A stretch of 64,000 nt of DNA from Neorhizobium populisoli (GTDB taxonomy: Bacteria; Pseudomonadota; Alphaproteobacteria; Rhizobiales; Rhizobiaceae), in the NCBI RefSeq assembly GCF_019430945.1, contig NZ_JAHYCB010000005.1:372001-436000 (forward strand), in the 5' to 3' direction. Positions 35,062 to 44,140 of the stretch are shown piece after piece. The notes under the pieces are model-generated. The model worked only from the letters and a program-made list of their open reading frames with translations. It ran no database searches and had not been told where the DNA came from. The position numbers were made by a program, and so were the translations under genes. Every line of letters starts with the position of its first letter. Within the stretch, counting starts at the first letter, position 1.

Positions 35062-36453
35062 ATGGCACTGTTCGACGGCTTCAAACGCGACATCAAACGT
35101 GACATGGACCGGCTGACCCTGCCGGGATGGCGGCCGTTCACCCGCTGGCTGCGCCGCCGCCTGCCGACCGGGCTTTACACGCGCTCGCTGCTGATCGTCA
35201 TCGTGCCGATGCTGCTTTTGCAGACCGTCGTTGCCGGCCTCTTCATGGAACGGCACTGGCGCATGGTGACGGAACGACTGTCGGAGGCGACCGTCAAGGA
35301 TATTGCCGGCATCATCCAGACGATCCAGGCCTATCCGCAAGACGCCAACTACGAAAAGATCACCAGGATCGCCGACGACGCTCTCAATCTGACGATTGCG
35401 GTGGAAGAGAATGCGCAGCTGCCACCTCCGCGCCCACGGCCGTTCTTCTCCATTCTTGACGGCATCCTGGCCGATCAGATCACTCAACAGATCCAGATGC
35501 CCTTCTGGATCGACACGGTCGGCAATAGCCGGCTGGTGGAAATCCGCATCAAGTTCGATACGCGCGTGCTCACCGTTTTCGTGCGCCGTGGCTCCACCTA
35601 TGCGTCCAACACCCATATCTTCCTGATCTGGATGGTGGGCACCGCGCTTGTTCTGGTGCTGATATCCGTACTTTTCCTGCGCGGTCAGATACGCCCGATC
35701 CTGACGCTTGCCGATGCGGCGGAAAGCTTCGGCAAGGGGCAGCGCCTGGAAGGTTTTTCACCACGTGGCGCCGACGAGATCCGCAGGGCCGGCCTCGCCT
35801 TCATCCTGATGCGCGAACGCATCGAACGGCAGCTCGAACAGCGCACCGCCATGCTCGCCGGCGTCAGTCACGACCTGCGCACCATCCTGACCCGCTTCAA
35901 GCTGCAGCTGGCGCTCGCCGGTGACAAGCCCGAACTGCATGGCATGGGCCAGGATGTGGACGACATGCAGTCCATGCTGGAAGGCTACCTCGCCTTCGCC
36001 AAGGGTGACGCCGAAGAGGATCTCGGCACCCTTCACCTCAGCGAGCTTTTGCCGAAACTCCAGTCGGGCTTCGCCGTCCACGGTAAGGAGATGACCTATA
36101 CGATCGACGGCGAGGACGAGATCGCAGTGCGGCCGAATGCCTTCACGCGTCTGGTCGCCAATCTCGTCGCCAATGCCGAGCGCTACGCCAAGACCCTGCA
36201 TGTCGATGCCCGCCACAGCGCCAGATGGCTGACGCTGACGCTCGACGACGACGGTCCCGGCATTCCACCGGAAGCCCGCGAGGACGTCTTCAAGCCGTTT
36301 TTCCGGCTGGATGAAGCGCGCAACCTGAATGCCTCCGGCACCGGCCTCGGCCTCGCTATTGCCCGCGATATCGCCCGCGGCCATGGCGGCAACGTTACCC
36401 TCGGCGAAAGCCCGAAAGGCGGCCTGCGCGCCATCATCCGCATTCCCGCCTGA
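35062..36453 (+). CDS. sensor histidine kinase, EnvZ-like
   Basis: This 463-residue inner-membrane kinase has two transmembrane helices (about 41-62 and 186-206) flanking a ~120-residue periplasmic sensor region, then HAMP (RGQIRPILTLADAAESFGKG), the phosphorylation site H270 in GVSHDLRTILTRFKLQL, and ATP-binding N (VANLVANAERYA), G1 (DDDGPGIPP) and G2 (GTGLGLAIA) boxes. The EnvZ/OmpR style pairing with the gene directly upstream suggests response to envelope or osmotic stress; the stimulus is unknown. Confidence 0.92.
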   Translation: MALFDGFKRDIKRDMDRLTLPGWRPFTRWLRRRLPTGLYTRSLLIVIVPMLLLQTVVAGLFMERHWRMVTERLSEATVKDIAGIIQTIQAYPQDANYEKITRIADDALNLTIAVEENAQLPPPRPRPFFSILDGILADQITQQIQMPFWIDTVGNSRLVEIRIKFDTRVLTVFVRRGSTYASNTHIFLIWMVGTALVLVLISVLFLRGQIRPILTLADAAESFGKGQRLEGFSPRGADEIRRAGLAFILMRERIERQLEQRTAMLAGVSHDLRTILTRFKLQLALAGDKPELHGMGQDVDDMQSMLEGYLAFAKGDAEEDLGTLHLSELLPKLQSGFAVHGKEMTYTIDGEDEIAVRPNAFTRLVANLVANAERYAKTLHVDARHSARWLTLTLDDDGPGIPPEAREDVFKPFFRLDEARNLNASGTGLGLAIARDIARGHGGNVTLGESPKGGLRAIIRIPA

Positions 36454-36471
36454 TCCGAACCGGAAACCCGC

Positions 36472-37053
36472 ATGTCGATCGATATCTCCCGCATGACCTG
36501 GCTCAATCCACCCCTTGATCTGCGCGAGGAAGGCGGTCGCCTCATCGCGCGTTCGGGCAGAGAGACGGACTTCTGGCAGGGTACTTATTACGGCTTCCAT
36601 CGCGACAGCGGCCATTTTCTCCACCAGCAGCGGCAAGGCGATTTCACCATGGAGGCCTCTTTTGTCGGCTGCTACGAAGCGCTTTACGATCAGGCCGGCC
36701 TGATGATCCGCCATGACGATAAGCACTGGATGAAATGCGGCATCGAATTTACCGACGACGCCCGTCATTTCAGCGTGGTGGTGACCAATGGCAACTCCGA
36801 CTGGTCGGCCTTCCGCCTCGCCGACGACTTCGAGGAGATGTTCGTCCGCGTCACCCGTATGGGCGATGCGCTGTTCATCCAGTACCGCACCGACACCCAA
36901 CCTGACTGGCGTATGGCCCGCCTTGCCTATTTCCCGCCAGACCTCGTTGAGCTTTCCGTCGGCATGACCTTCTGCTCGCCGCAACGGGAAGGTTTTGAAG
37001 TCGAATTCCGCTCCTTCCATGTCGGCGACGTCACGAACCGCGACATCCACTGA
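36472..37053 (+). CDS. DUF1349 family protein
   Basis: This codes for 193 residues of the DUF1349 family, a concanavalin-like beta sandwich. Visible family patterns are TDFWQGTYYGFHRDSGHFL, FVGCYEALYDQAGLMIRHDDKHWMKCGIEF and FRSFHVGDV at the end. The family is thought to bind carbohydrate or regulate metabolism, but its function is unproven. It starts 19 bp after the histidine kinase stop and may be in the same transcript. Confidence 0.85.
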   Translation: MSIDISRMTWLNPPLDLREEGGRLIARSGRETDFWQGTYYGFHRDSGHFLHQQRQGDFTMEASFVGCYEALYDQAGLMIRHDDKHWMKCGIEFTDDARHFSVVVTNGNSDWSAFRLADDFEEMFVRVTRMGDALFIQYRTDTQPDWRMARLAYFPPDLVELSVGMTFCSPQREGFEVEFRSFHVGDVTNRDIH

Positions 37054-37090
37054 TTGACAGAGCTGCTTTACAAACCGCAGTCGCGGCGCA

Positions 37091-37110
37091 ATAGATGTAT
37101 TGTCATCTAT
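37091..37110. promoter_or_regulatory. operator palindrome upstream of MarR-Bcr/CflA genes
   Basis: ATAGATG-N6-CATCTAT is a perfect 20-bp dyad 16 bp before the MarR start codon. MarR dimers bind such dyads and usually repress their own operon; here this would control the downstream efflux pump. Confidence 0.7.
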
Positions 37111-37125
37111 TGAGATATCATCGAA

Positions 37126-37590
37126 TTGCCATCTCCTGCCGATCCGGACCCTCGCGCCAATTTTGGCCGCCTCGTCGCCCATGCTGCCCGCCAATGGCGC
37201 CGTGCCGTGGATATCCGTCTGCGCCCCTTCGGACTGACCGAGGCGACCTGGCTTCCTCTCGTCCATGTCTCGCGCGCTGAAAAGCCTATGCGCCAGAAGG
37301 ATCTAGCCGCCCTGCTTTCGCTCGACAATTCCTCCGTGGTGCGCCTGCTCGATGCGCTGCAGGCGGCAGGTTTTATCGAACGCCGCGAGGAGCCGTCCGA
37401 CCGCCGTGTCAAGACGATCCATCTGACGCCGGCCGCCCGCTCGGTCCTCGATCAGGTTGAAGCGGTTTCGCTGGCGGTGCGGAGCGAGACGCTGGCCGGT
37501 ATATCCGACAGCGATCTCGAAACTGCCTCCCATGTGCTGAAGCAGGTCTGCGACGTTCTCGCCGCAACAGGAACCGACGGCGATGAGTGA
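37126..37590 (+). CDS. MarR-family repressor of efflux gene
   Basis: This 154-residue protein has a MarR winged HTH: MRQKDLAALLSLDNSSVVRLLDALQAAGFIERREEPSDRRVKTIHLTPAA. The start is read as TTG at 37126, since no ATG or GTG precedes the conserved first helix (FGRLVAHAARQWRRAVDIRL). Its end overlaps the MFS pump start by 8 bp, so the two are co-transcribed. The palindrome directly upstream is its likely operator; a ligand exported by the pump probably releases it. Confidence 0.87.
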   Translation: MPSPADPDPRANFGRLVAHAARQWRRAVDIRLRPFGLTEATWLPLVHVSRAEKPMRQKDLAALLSLDNSSVVRLLDALQAAGFIERREEPSDRRVKTIHLTPAARSVLDQVEAVSLAVRSETLAGISDSDLETASHVLKQVCDVLAATGTDGDE

Positions 37591-38803
37591 GATGAGCACA
37601 CCGCCTCGTATCGATGAAGCCAGTGCCCGGCCGGCGTCGCCGCCGCTCTGGCTGCTGGCGCTGATCACCTTCAGCGGTACCCTCGCCATGCATATCTTCG
37701 TGCCGGTTTTGCCGCTCGCGGCAACGTCGCTTGGCGCAACGCCTGGCGAAATGCAGCTGACGATCAGCTTCTACATTTTCGGCCTGGCGATCGGGCAGCT
37801 CTTCTATGGTCCCCTCTCGGATCGCTACGGCCGCCGCCCGATCCTGATGATCGGGCTTGCCGTCTATACGATCGCAAGCCTTGCCGCCCTGCTCTCTCCG
37901 ACGGCCGACATTCTGATCGGCGCCCGCCTTTTCCAGGCACTGGGTGGCTGCGCCGGCCTCGTCATCGGCCGCGCCGTGGTGCGCGACACGTCAGCCACCA
38001 CCGAAGCGACTAGAAGGCTTGCGATGATGAACCTGATGGTCGTCGTCGGCCCCGGCCTCGCCCCGATCGCCGGCAGCGCGCTTGGCGAGTTCGCCGGCTG
38101 GCGGTCGATCTTCGTGCTTCTTTGCCTGCTCGGCGTCTGCAACACGCTTTTCACCTGGCGCCTGTTGCCGGAAACCGCACGGAAATCTGGCGACCAGAGT
38201 GCAGCGCTCATACTCAAAAACTACGGCAAGCTCCTGCGCATGCCGGCCTTCCTCGGCTTTGCGATCGGCGGCGGCTGCGCCACCACCTCGTTCTACGCCT
38301 TTGTCGGGGCGGCCCCCTTCATCTTCACCATCCAGCTGCATCGCCCGACCGAAGAGATCGGTCTCTATCTCGGCATCATCGTAATGGGTTTCTGGGTGGG
38401 AAGCCTGATCACCAGCCGGCTGGCCGGGCGTATTCCTGTCCGCAGGCTTCTGGTGCGCGCCAATATCGTCAGCCTGCTTGCTGCGATCGTGCTTTTTACG
38501 GCTGCCGTCACCGGCAATCTCAGCATCGCGCTGATCATCGTCGTGATGTTTGTGTTCACCACCGGCGCAGGCGTCGCCTCGCCCGCGGCACTGGCGGAAG
38601 CGATCAGCGTCAACCCGCTCATCGTCGGCTCGGCTTCAGGGCTTTACGGTTTCGTACAGATGGCGATCGGCGCGGTCTGCACCGCGCTTGCCGGCTTCGG
38701 CAGCGACCATGCGCTGGTTTCCGCTACCGTGATCATGCTGGCTTGTGTCTTGAGCCAGCTCTGCTTCTTCATTGCCAATCGCGCAGCGAAACTGGCAGCC
38801 TGA
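37583..38803 (+). CDS. Bcr/CflA-family multidrug efflux MFS transporter
   Basis: This 406-residue protein has about twelve hydrophobic segments. MFS motif A is GQLFYGPLSDRYGRRPIL and the DHA1 antiporter region includes GPGLAPIAGSALGEFAGW, typical of the drug-exporting Bcr/CflA group (bicyclomycin, chloramphenicol). It overlaps the MarR gene and ends 2 bp from the convergent csaA. A second in-frame ATG nine bases on could also serve. Its true substrate is unknown. Confidence 0.9.
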   Translation: MSEMSTPPRIDEASARPASPPLWLLALITFSGTLAMHIFVPVLPLAATSLGATPGEMQLTISFYIFGLAIGQLFYGPLSDRYGRRPILMIGLAVYTIASLAALLSPTADILIGARLFQALGGCAGLVIGRAVVRDTSATTEATRRLAMMNLMVVVGPGLAPIAGSALGEFAGWRSIFVLLCLLGVCNTLFTWRLLPETARKSGDQSAALILKNYGKLLRMPAFLGFAIGGGCATTSFYAFVGAAPFIFTIQLHRPTEEIGLYLGIIVMGFWVGSLITSRLAGRIPVRRLLVRANIVSLLAAIVLFTAAVTGNLSIALIIVVMFVFTTGAGVASPAALAEAISVNPLIVGSASGLYGFVQMAIGAVCTALAGFGSDHALVSATVIMLACVLSQLCFFIANRAAKLAA

Positions 38804-38804
38804 A

Positions 38805-39170
38805 TTACATCAGCTTCTTGCCGTTCGGCACCGGCTGCTCGACGGCTGCCAGCACGATGGCGCCATTGGCGTCCTCGAAACCGAGCGTCAGCACTTCCGA
38901 GCGGACCGGACCAATCTGCCGCGGCGGAAAGTTGACGACGGCCATAACCTGGCGTCCGAGCAACGTTTCCGGCGTATAATGCACGGTGATCTGCGCAGAG
39001 GATTTCTTGATGCCGATCTCCGGCCCGAAATCGATCTTCAGCTTGAAGGCCGGCTTGCGCGCTTCCGGAAAAGGCTCGGCCTCGACAATGGTACCGACTC
39101 GGATATCGACCTTTTCGAAATCGCCATAAGTGATCTGCTGGGAAGAGCCGCTCATCTTGTCATCAGCCAT
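38805..39170 (-). CDS. csaA: tRNA-binding domain protein CsaA
   Basis: This 121-residue protein is a CsaA-type tRNA-binding OB fold: [45 protein letters not shown], then [26 protein letters not shown]. CsaA acts as a dimer with chaperone-like and tRNA-binding activity. It starts 6 bp after the proC stop and is the last gene of the ybjN-proC-csaA operon. Start at 39170 or the internal Met 6 codons later. Confidence 0.9.
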   Translation of the reverse strand: MADDKMSGSSQQITYGDFEKVDIRVGTIVEAEPFPEARKPAFKLKIDFGPEIGIKKSSAQITVHYTPETLLGRQVMAVVNFPPRQIGPVRSEVLTLGFEDANGAIVLAAVEQPVPNGKKLM

Positions 39171-39176
39171 GACAGG

Positions 39177-39995
39177 TCAGCTACCGAGCTCTTCGGCACG
39201 CTTGCGTGCAGCAGCAATCGCCTTGTCGAACAGCGGCTGCATGCCGTCATCCGCCATCAGCACCGAGAGTGCCGCGGCCGTGGTGCCGTTCGGCGAGGTA
39301 ACGTTCTGGCGAAGCTTCGCTGCTTCATCGGAAGATTGGTGCAGCAGTTCGCCGGCACCGGAAACGGTCTCGCGGGCAAGCCGCATGGCAAGATCGGCCG
39401 GCAGGCCGGCCTTGCGGCCTGATTCCGCCATGCATTCGACGAGATAAAACACATAGGCCGGACCGCTGCCGGAAACGGCGGTCACGGCATCGATATCCGC
39501 CTCGCCCTCGACCCATTCAACCGGTCCGCTGACCTTCAGCAGCGACTCTACGGCTTCGCGCTGCGCTTCGGTCACCTTCGGATTGGCATAGGCGCCGGTG
39601 ACGCCGCGGCCGATCATCGCCGGCGTATTCGGCATGGCGCGCACCATCGCGCCGTCACCGAGTTGGCTCTGGAGATAGGCAAGCGTCTTGCCGGCAGCAA
39701 CCGAAACGACAACGGTCTCCGGTCCAACGACCGACTTCAGCGGCGGCAGGACGGTATCCATATATTGCGGCTTGACGGCGAGGAACAGAATGTCGGCCTT
39801 GAGCCCTTCGGGCCGCTCGACGAAATGCTTGGCACCCGCATCGGCAATCATCTTCTGCATCACAGCCGAGGGCGACGGATCGATGACCGTTACGGATGCG
39901 CCGGGCACGCCCTTCTTCAGCCAGCCGGAAAGCATGGCGCCGCCCATATTTCCGGCGCCGATCAGCACGATCGAACCCAACTGCGCCAGAGCCAT
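39177..39995 (-). CDS. proC: pyrroline-5-carboxylate reductase ProC
   Basis: ProC (272 residues) reduces pyrroline-5-carboxylate to proline with NAD(P)H. The Rossmann motif is VLIGAGNMGGAMLSGWL at the N-terminus, VLAVKPQ-like FLAVKPQYM follows, and the substrate-binding C-terminal region reads DAVTAVSGSGPAYVFYLVE and TVSGAGELLHQS. The ATG at 39995 overlaps the upstream ybjN stop (TGATG), indicating coupled translation; an in-frame ATG at 40001 is the alternative. Confidence 0.93.
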   Translation of the reverse strand: MALAQLGSIVLIGAGNMGGAMLSGWLKKGVPGASVTVIDPSPSAVMQKMIADAGAKHFVERPEGLKADILFLAVKPQYMDTVLPPLKSVVGPETVVVSVAAGKTLAYLQSQLGDGAMVRAMPNTPAMIGRGVTGAYANPKVTEAQREAVESLLKVSGPVEWVEGEADIDAVTAVSGSGPAYVFYLVECMAESGRKAGLPADLAMRLARETVSGAGELLHQSSDEAAKLRQNVTSPNGTTAAALSVLMADDGMQPLFDKAIAAARKRAEELGS

Positions 39996-40495
39996 CAGCA
40001 TTCGCCCACGGTTTCGAACAGCACGGCATCCATGGCGGCTTTGGCTTCCATGCCCGACCAGACGACGAACTGGAATGCCTGATAATAGGATTCGCAGGCT
40101 TCGAGCGCGCTGGAAAGCAGCACTTCGACCTGCTGGTTGGTCGGCTCGGCACCGCCGGCAAGCAGCAGCGACTGACGGAAGATCACCACGTCTTCCTGAC
40201 GCCACAGGTCGAAATGCCCCATCAGCACCTGTCCGTTCACATAGGACAGAAGGCGGATTACCTCATTGACCCGGATATCCGGAATCTTGATGTCGAACGC
40301 GCAGGCCAAATGCAGCGCCTCGAACTCCTCCATCCAGGAGAAGGAAACATGGTAGTCCGCCCAGCGGCCTTCCACGGTCATGGCGATTTCGTCCTCGCCG
40401 GACCGTTCGAACGTCCAGTCGTTCGAGGCTGCGACGAACTCGATCATATCGACCGGGTTCGACTGACGCTCGATTTCCATTTCCATAAGGCTCAT
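39995..40495 (-). CDS. YbjN domain-containing protein
   Basis: This codes for 166 residues of the YbjN family: MIEFVAASNDWTFERSGEDEIAMTVEGRWADYHVSFSW, LACAFDIKIPDIRVNEVIRLLSYVNGQVLMGHFDLW. YbjN proteins resemble type III secretion chaperones and affect stress and motility in enterobacteria. AAGGTGCCGC precedes the ATG at 40495. It heads the ybjN-proC-csaA operon. Confidence 0.88.
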   Translation of the reverse strand: MSLMEMEIERQSNPVDMIEFVAASNDWTFERSGEDEIAMTVEGRWADYHVSFSWMEEFEALHLACAFDIKIPDIRVNEVIRLLSYVNGQVLMGHFDLWRQEDVVIFRQSLLLAGGAEPTNQQVEVLLSSALEACESYYQAFQFVVWSGMEAKAAMDAVLFETVGEC

Positions 40496-40966
40496 GCGGC
40501 ACCTTCTTGACCGGAATGAAAGCGGATTCCTGCGACTAACGCCAAAACACGCGAACAATGACCGGGAACAACATTTAGAATGATCGCCCGACGCTTCCAG
40601 AATAACGCAGTGAACCTGTCCGGAGCTTACCAAGGCGTTTCGAATCATCCTTTAAAATCAGTGTAGCTAGACGGAGTCCGGCTGCCAGCCCCCGCCGCTC
40701 GTTTTTACCGTTTGTTAAGCTCAAACTTCTTCCTAAGGGAGATCAGAACGGAGTCATAAGCGACTCTGGTTGCTGGCTTTTTTGGCAGTGTCCACAGGGA
40801 TGGATTTTTTTAAGAAAGCCCTCAAAAAGGCCTCGGAAAACCGGACGGGAAAACTGTATTTTTGGGCTTGAACAGGCCGGAATCGGCCGGGAATCGCATT
40901 TTCGGCTGCGAATCTCCGCGGCATCAGCGGTTCATTTCCGGCGGCACTTGCGCAGGCCGAAACGAG
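40496..40966. other. gene-free gap with a possible structured RNA
   Basis: No credible gene is seen in this 470-bp stretch. Between 40682 and 40783 the plus strand has an outer stem GCCAGC/GCTGGC (40684-40689/40772-40777), two inner hairpins (GTTTG/CAAAC and GAGTC/GACTC) and a run of six T directly after the outer stem, as in a small RNA with an intrinsic terminator. The rest is A/T-richer and shows no further structure. Confidence 0.35.
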
Positions 40967-41000
40967 AACGGGCCGCCTGCGGTTCGGCAGGCGGCCCGTT
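40967..41000 (-). terminator. strong hairpin after ubiK
   Basis: A perfect 14-bp stem (AACGGGCCGCCTGC paired with GCAGGCGGCCCGTT, loop GGTTCG) lies 25 bp after the ubiK stop. On the plus strand AAAAAT follows, so on the minus strand TTTTT precedes it rather than follows; termination efficiency is uncertain. Confidence 0.6.
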
Positions 41001-41024
41001 AAAAATCGGATCGGAATTTGGCGT

Positions 41025-41279
41025 CTATTTCGCTGCGAGCTTCGCCTCGAGCGCTTCGATGCGTGCCTTCAAGGCCTCGTTCTCATCGCGGGCACGCGCT
41101 GCCATTTCGCGCACGGCCTCGAATTCCTCGCGCTTGACGATATCCATGCCGTTCAGGAAACGCTCTGCCTGAGCATGAAAGGCAGTCTCCACTTCCTTGC
41201 GCACACCCTGCGCGGCGCCTGCGGCATCCGTCATCAGCCGTGCAAAATCGTCGAGGATGCGGCTCGTTCCGGTCGACAT
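41025..41279 (-). CDS. ubiK: UbiK-type accessory factor (BMFP domain)
   Basis: This 84-residue protein is nearly all coiled coil: ILDDFARLMTDAAGAAQGVRKEVETAFHAQAERFLNGMDIVKREEFEAVREMAARARDENEALKARIEALEAKL. This is the BMFP/UbiK family, trimeric membrane-associated proteins assisting ubiquinone synthesis (with UbiJ) and lipid interactions. The EEF...R-x-M-A pattern is diagnostic. The ATG at 41279 follows CGGGAG. It is divergent from lgt by about 290 bp, in which nothing else stands out. Confidence 0.88.
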   Translation of the reverse strand: MSTGTSRILDDFARLMTDAAGAAQGVRKEVETAFHAQAERFLNGMDIVKREEFEAVREMAARARDENEALKARIEALEAKLAAK

Positions 41280-41571
41280 TGTCTTGAACTCCCGATTGCT
41301 GTTGACCGGCATCGTGGCCGGCGAATGTCTGTGAATTTGAAGTAGGGCCTCACCGGCCCTGTTGCAAGCACCAACCACCGCCCGCATTGCCGCAAGATGG
41401 CGCATCACCTGCACCGGCTCGCCTGGTGCGTGCAGATCTGGCAGGATTTTTGAGTATGAGCATGCGTTAAGACTACCCTGGATTAATGTGATCAACCACT
41501 AGATTCGCCTTGACCGGCGAAGTGCTCAACGCCATGTTCCGCGACGATACAATTAGTTAAGAGCCAGTAAC

Positions 41572-42423
41572 TTGTACCAAGCGCTCCACATCTTCGCCCT
41601 GCTGCCCTTTCCGGATATCGATCCGGTCGCCTTTTCCATCGGTCCGCTTGCGGTTCACTGGTACGGGCTGGCCTACGTTGCCGGTATCATGCTCGGCTGG
41701 TTCTATGCCCGCCGCCTGGTCGCAAATGCGTCTTTGTGGAAAGACGGGCAGTCGCCGATCACCGCCACGCATCTCGATGATTTTCTCGTCTGGATTGCGG
41801 CCGGCATCGTGCTTGGCGGGCGCATCGGTTACGTGCTGTTCTATGATCTGGCAGCCGTTTCGCAAAATCCGTTACGGGCCTTTGAAATCTGGAATGGCGG
41901 CATGTCCTTCCATGGCGGCTTCCTCGGCGCGACGATCGCCATGATTTTCTTCGCCCGCAAGAACGGTATTCCGGTCTGGAGCATGTTCGATACGGTTGCA
42001 GCCGTCGTTCCCTTCGGTCTGCTCTTCGGCCGTATCGCCAACTTCATCAATGGCGAACTCTGGGGCCGCATCGCGGATGTGCCTTGGGCGGTGGTCTTCC
42101 AAAAGACCGGCGGGCCGTTCGCCCGCCATCCGAGCCAGCTTTACGAAGCAGGCCTCGAAGGCATCGTTCTGGTCCTCGTGCTGGCGCTGATGATCTTCCG
42201 CTTCAAGGCGCTGAAGGTGCCAGGCACCATTTCAGGCACGTTCGTCATCGGTTATGCGCTCTGCCGCATTTTCGTGGAGTTCTTCCGCGAGCCGGATGCG
42301 CAGCTCGGCTACCTGCTCGGCACCAATTGGCTGACAATGGGCATGATCCTGTCGCTGCCGATGATCGCCGCCGGCATCTGGGCAATCCTGCGTGCCCGTG
42401 CCGCTGCGACCATGAAGGCGTGA
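41572..42423 (+). CDS. lgt: prolipoprotein diacylglyceryl transferase Lgt
   Basis: Lgt (283 residues) transfers diacylglycerol to the lipobox cysteine of prolipoproteins in the inner membrane. It has about seven helices and the signature regions [42 protein letters not shown] (with the catalytic-region Arg-Asn) and [13 protein letters not shown], with HPSQLYE a family hallmark. The TTG at 41572 is used as start. It heads a plus-strand group with the SAM methyltransferase gene and pgeF. Confidence 0.95.
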   Translation: MYQALHIFALLPFPDIDPVAFSIGPLAVHWYGLAYVAGIMLGWFYARRLVANASLWKDGQSPITATHLDDFLVWIAAGIVLGGRIGYVLFYDLAAVSQNPLRAFEIWNGGMSFHGGFLGATIAMIFFARKNGIPVWSMFDTVAAVVPFGLLFGRIANFINGELWGRIADVPWAVVFQKTGGPFARHPSQLYEAGLEGIVLVLVLALMIFRFKALKVPGTISGTFVIGYALCRIFVEFFREPDAQLGYLLGTNWLTMGMILSLPMIAAGIWAILRARAAATMKA

Positions 42424-42440
42424 TCGGAGGCAAGGCCATC

Positions 42441-43553
42441 GTGAACACCACGCCCACCACGCCACTCGCAGAGAAAATAAAGACCCTGATCCGGACCAAC
42501 GGTCCGATTAGCGTGACTGACTATTTCGCGCTTTGCCTCGCAGATCCTGAACACGGTTATTACCGCACCCGCGAACCCTTCGGCCGGCACGGCGATTTCA
42601 TCACGGCACCGGAAATCAGCCAGCTTTTCGGCGAGATGATCGGCGTCTTCATGGTGCATGCCTGGCAGCGGCACGGCTCGCCCGCGTCCGTCCGTCTCGT
42701 CGAAATCGGCCCCGGCCGCGGCACGATGATGACCGACATGCTGAGGGTCATCAAACGGATAGCTCCACCGCTCTTCGAACATATGCACGTGCATCTCGTC
42801 GAAACCAGCGAACGCCTGCGCGGCGTCCAGCGCGTGACTCTGGAAGCCTATTCGACCAAGATTTCCTGGCATGACAGTTTCGAAGACGTGCCGGAAGGTT
42901 TTACGCTGATCGCGGCGAACGAACTTTTCGACGCCATCCCGATCCGCCAGTTCGTGCGCACCGCAACGGGCTTTCGCGAACGTCTCGTCGGCCTCGATGC
43001 CAATGACGACCTGACATATGCCGCCGGCATCGCGACGCTTGATCCCGCCCTCCTGCCCGCGCCGCTTGCCACCATCCCGGAAGGCACGATCTTCGAGCTG
43101 GCGCCGGCCCGCCAGGCGGTGATGCAGACGCTCTGCGAACGCCTCAGGACCTTCGGCGGCACAGCCGTCATCATCGACTATGGTCACATGGTCACCGGCT
43201 TCGGCGACACACTGCAGGCCGTCCGCAACCATGATTTCGATCCGCCGCTCGCCCATCCCGGCGACGCGGATTTGACGAGCCATGTGGATTTCGAGGACCT
43301 TGCCAAGGTCGCGGTCTCCATGGGTGTCCACCTGAATGGTGGCCTACACCAGGGCGACTTCCTCTTCGGCCTCGGCCTCGCTGAACGTTCCAACGCGCTC
43401 TCCAAAGACAAGGACCATGCGGAGCAACGGCTGATTTCCGCGGCTGTCGACCGGCTTGCCGGGGAAGGCGCGGGCAAGATGGGCGAACTGTTCAAGGTGA
43501 TCGCGGTATCGAGCCCGGCATTAAATCTGATGCCGTTCAGGTCGGTGGATTGA
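42441..43553 (+). CDS. class I SAM-dependent methyltransferase, MidA/NDUFAF7 type
   Basis: This 370-residue protein is the bacterial counterpart of mitochondrial NDUFAF7/MidA, which symmetrically dimethylates an arginine of a complex I subunit. It shows DYFALCLADPEHGYYRTREPFGRHGDFITAPEISQLFGE at the N-terminus, LVEIGPGRGTMMTDMLRVI (SAM site) and ANELFDAIPIRQF. The GTG at 42441 follows GGAGGCAAGG. It is 17 bp after lgt. In alphaproteobacteria this gene lies beside lgt and pgeF. Confidence 0.9.
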   Translation: MNTTPTTPLAEKIKTLIRTNGPISVTDYFALCLADPEHGYYRTREPFGRHGDFITAPEISQLFGEMIGVFMVHAWQRHGSPASVRLVEIGPGRGTMMTDMLRVIKRIAPPLFEHMHVHLVETSERLRGVQRVTLEAYSTKISWHDSFEDVPEGFTLIAANELFDAIPIRQFVRTATGFRERLVGLDANDDLTYAAGIATLDPALLPAPLATIPEGTIFELAPARQAVMQTLCERLRTFGGTAVIIDYGHMVTGFGDTLQAVRNHDFDPPLAHPGDADLTSHVDFEDLAKVAVSMGVHLNGGLHQGDFLFGLGLAERSNALSKDKDHAEQRLISAAVDRLAGEGAGKMGELFKVIAVSSPALNLMPFRSVD

Positions 43554-43554
43554 T

Positions 43555-43971
43555 TTAAGTTCCGAACGGCCGCGGTCCGGTCCATCCCAAGATGCCCACT
43601 GATGGTGGATCGATCGTTGTGATTGTCCAATGCTCCGGATCACGTAAGGCGATAAGTCGAAAACTAGTTTGAAGTTTGCCGCTCTCCTGCCACCAGGTCA
43701 TCAGGTGGTCCGGCGAATCCATTCCCCACGCCCAGTATCTAAATGGCAGATGCTTCGAATTGAGCTCAGCCAGCTTCTGAAAAAGATCTTCGTTTTCCCA
43801 AGGTCTATCAGACGCCGAATACGACACTTCTCTAGCTTGGATTTTAGATTGCCTACCTTGCCCTTCGATAACGATCAGATCGTAGGATGTACGAGCGACA
43901 TGGAGGGGCGGCGCCTCCCCGGGCGAACAAAAGTACATCTCGAATGGTCTTTTCCGCCCCGGGAACAGCAC
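43555..43971 (-). CDS. hypothetical protein, likely acquired
   Basis: This frame of 138 residues is opposite in strand to the lgt-pgeF group and lies between the methyltransferase and pgeF. Composition is visibly less G+C-rich. It contains a mixed alpha/beta pattern (YDLIVIEGQGRQSKIQAREV and HLPFRYWAWGMDSPDHLMTWWQ) without a recognised domain. Its stop is 2 bp from the methyltransferase stop. An overlapping plus-strand frame (43669-44073) is less protein-like. Could be a recent insertion. Confidence 0.45.
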   Translation of the reverse strand: MLFPGRKRPFEMYFCSPGEAPPLHVARTSYDLIVIEGQGRQSKIQAREVSYSASDRPWENEDLFQKLAELNSKHLPFRYWAWGMDSPDHLMTWWQESGKLQTSFRLIALRDPEHWTITTIDPPSVGILGWTGPRPFGT

Positions 43972-44140
43972 GTGTCAGGCCTCGCCGATTTTTGCGCCAG
44001 TCTCTATCTCACAAGTTTCGAAGTCACTCAATGGATTGACATCCGCCCTTCCCTTGCGCCACTCTCGCCCTAGATCGAAGCAGCGGAAATCTTTCTGACG
44101 CCTGCATAAAACCCATTCAAATCAACAGGATAAAACGCCG

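Noticed and set aside
43669..44073. A 134-codon plus-strand frame before pgeF
   Set aside because: Arg/Pro-rich translation without a good ribosome binding site; the opposite-strand frame is more protein-like.
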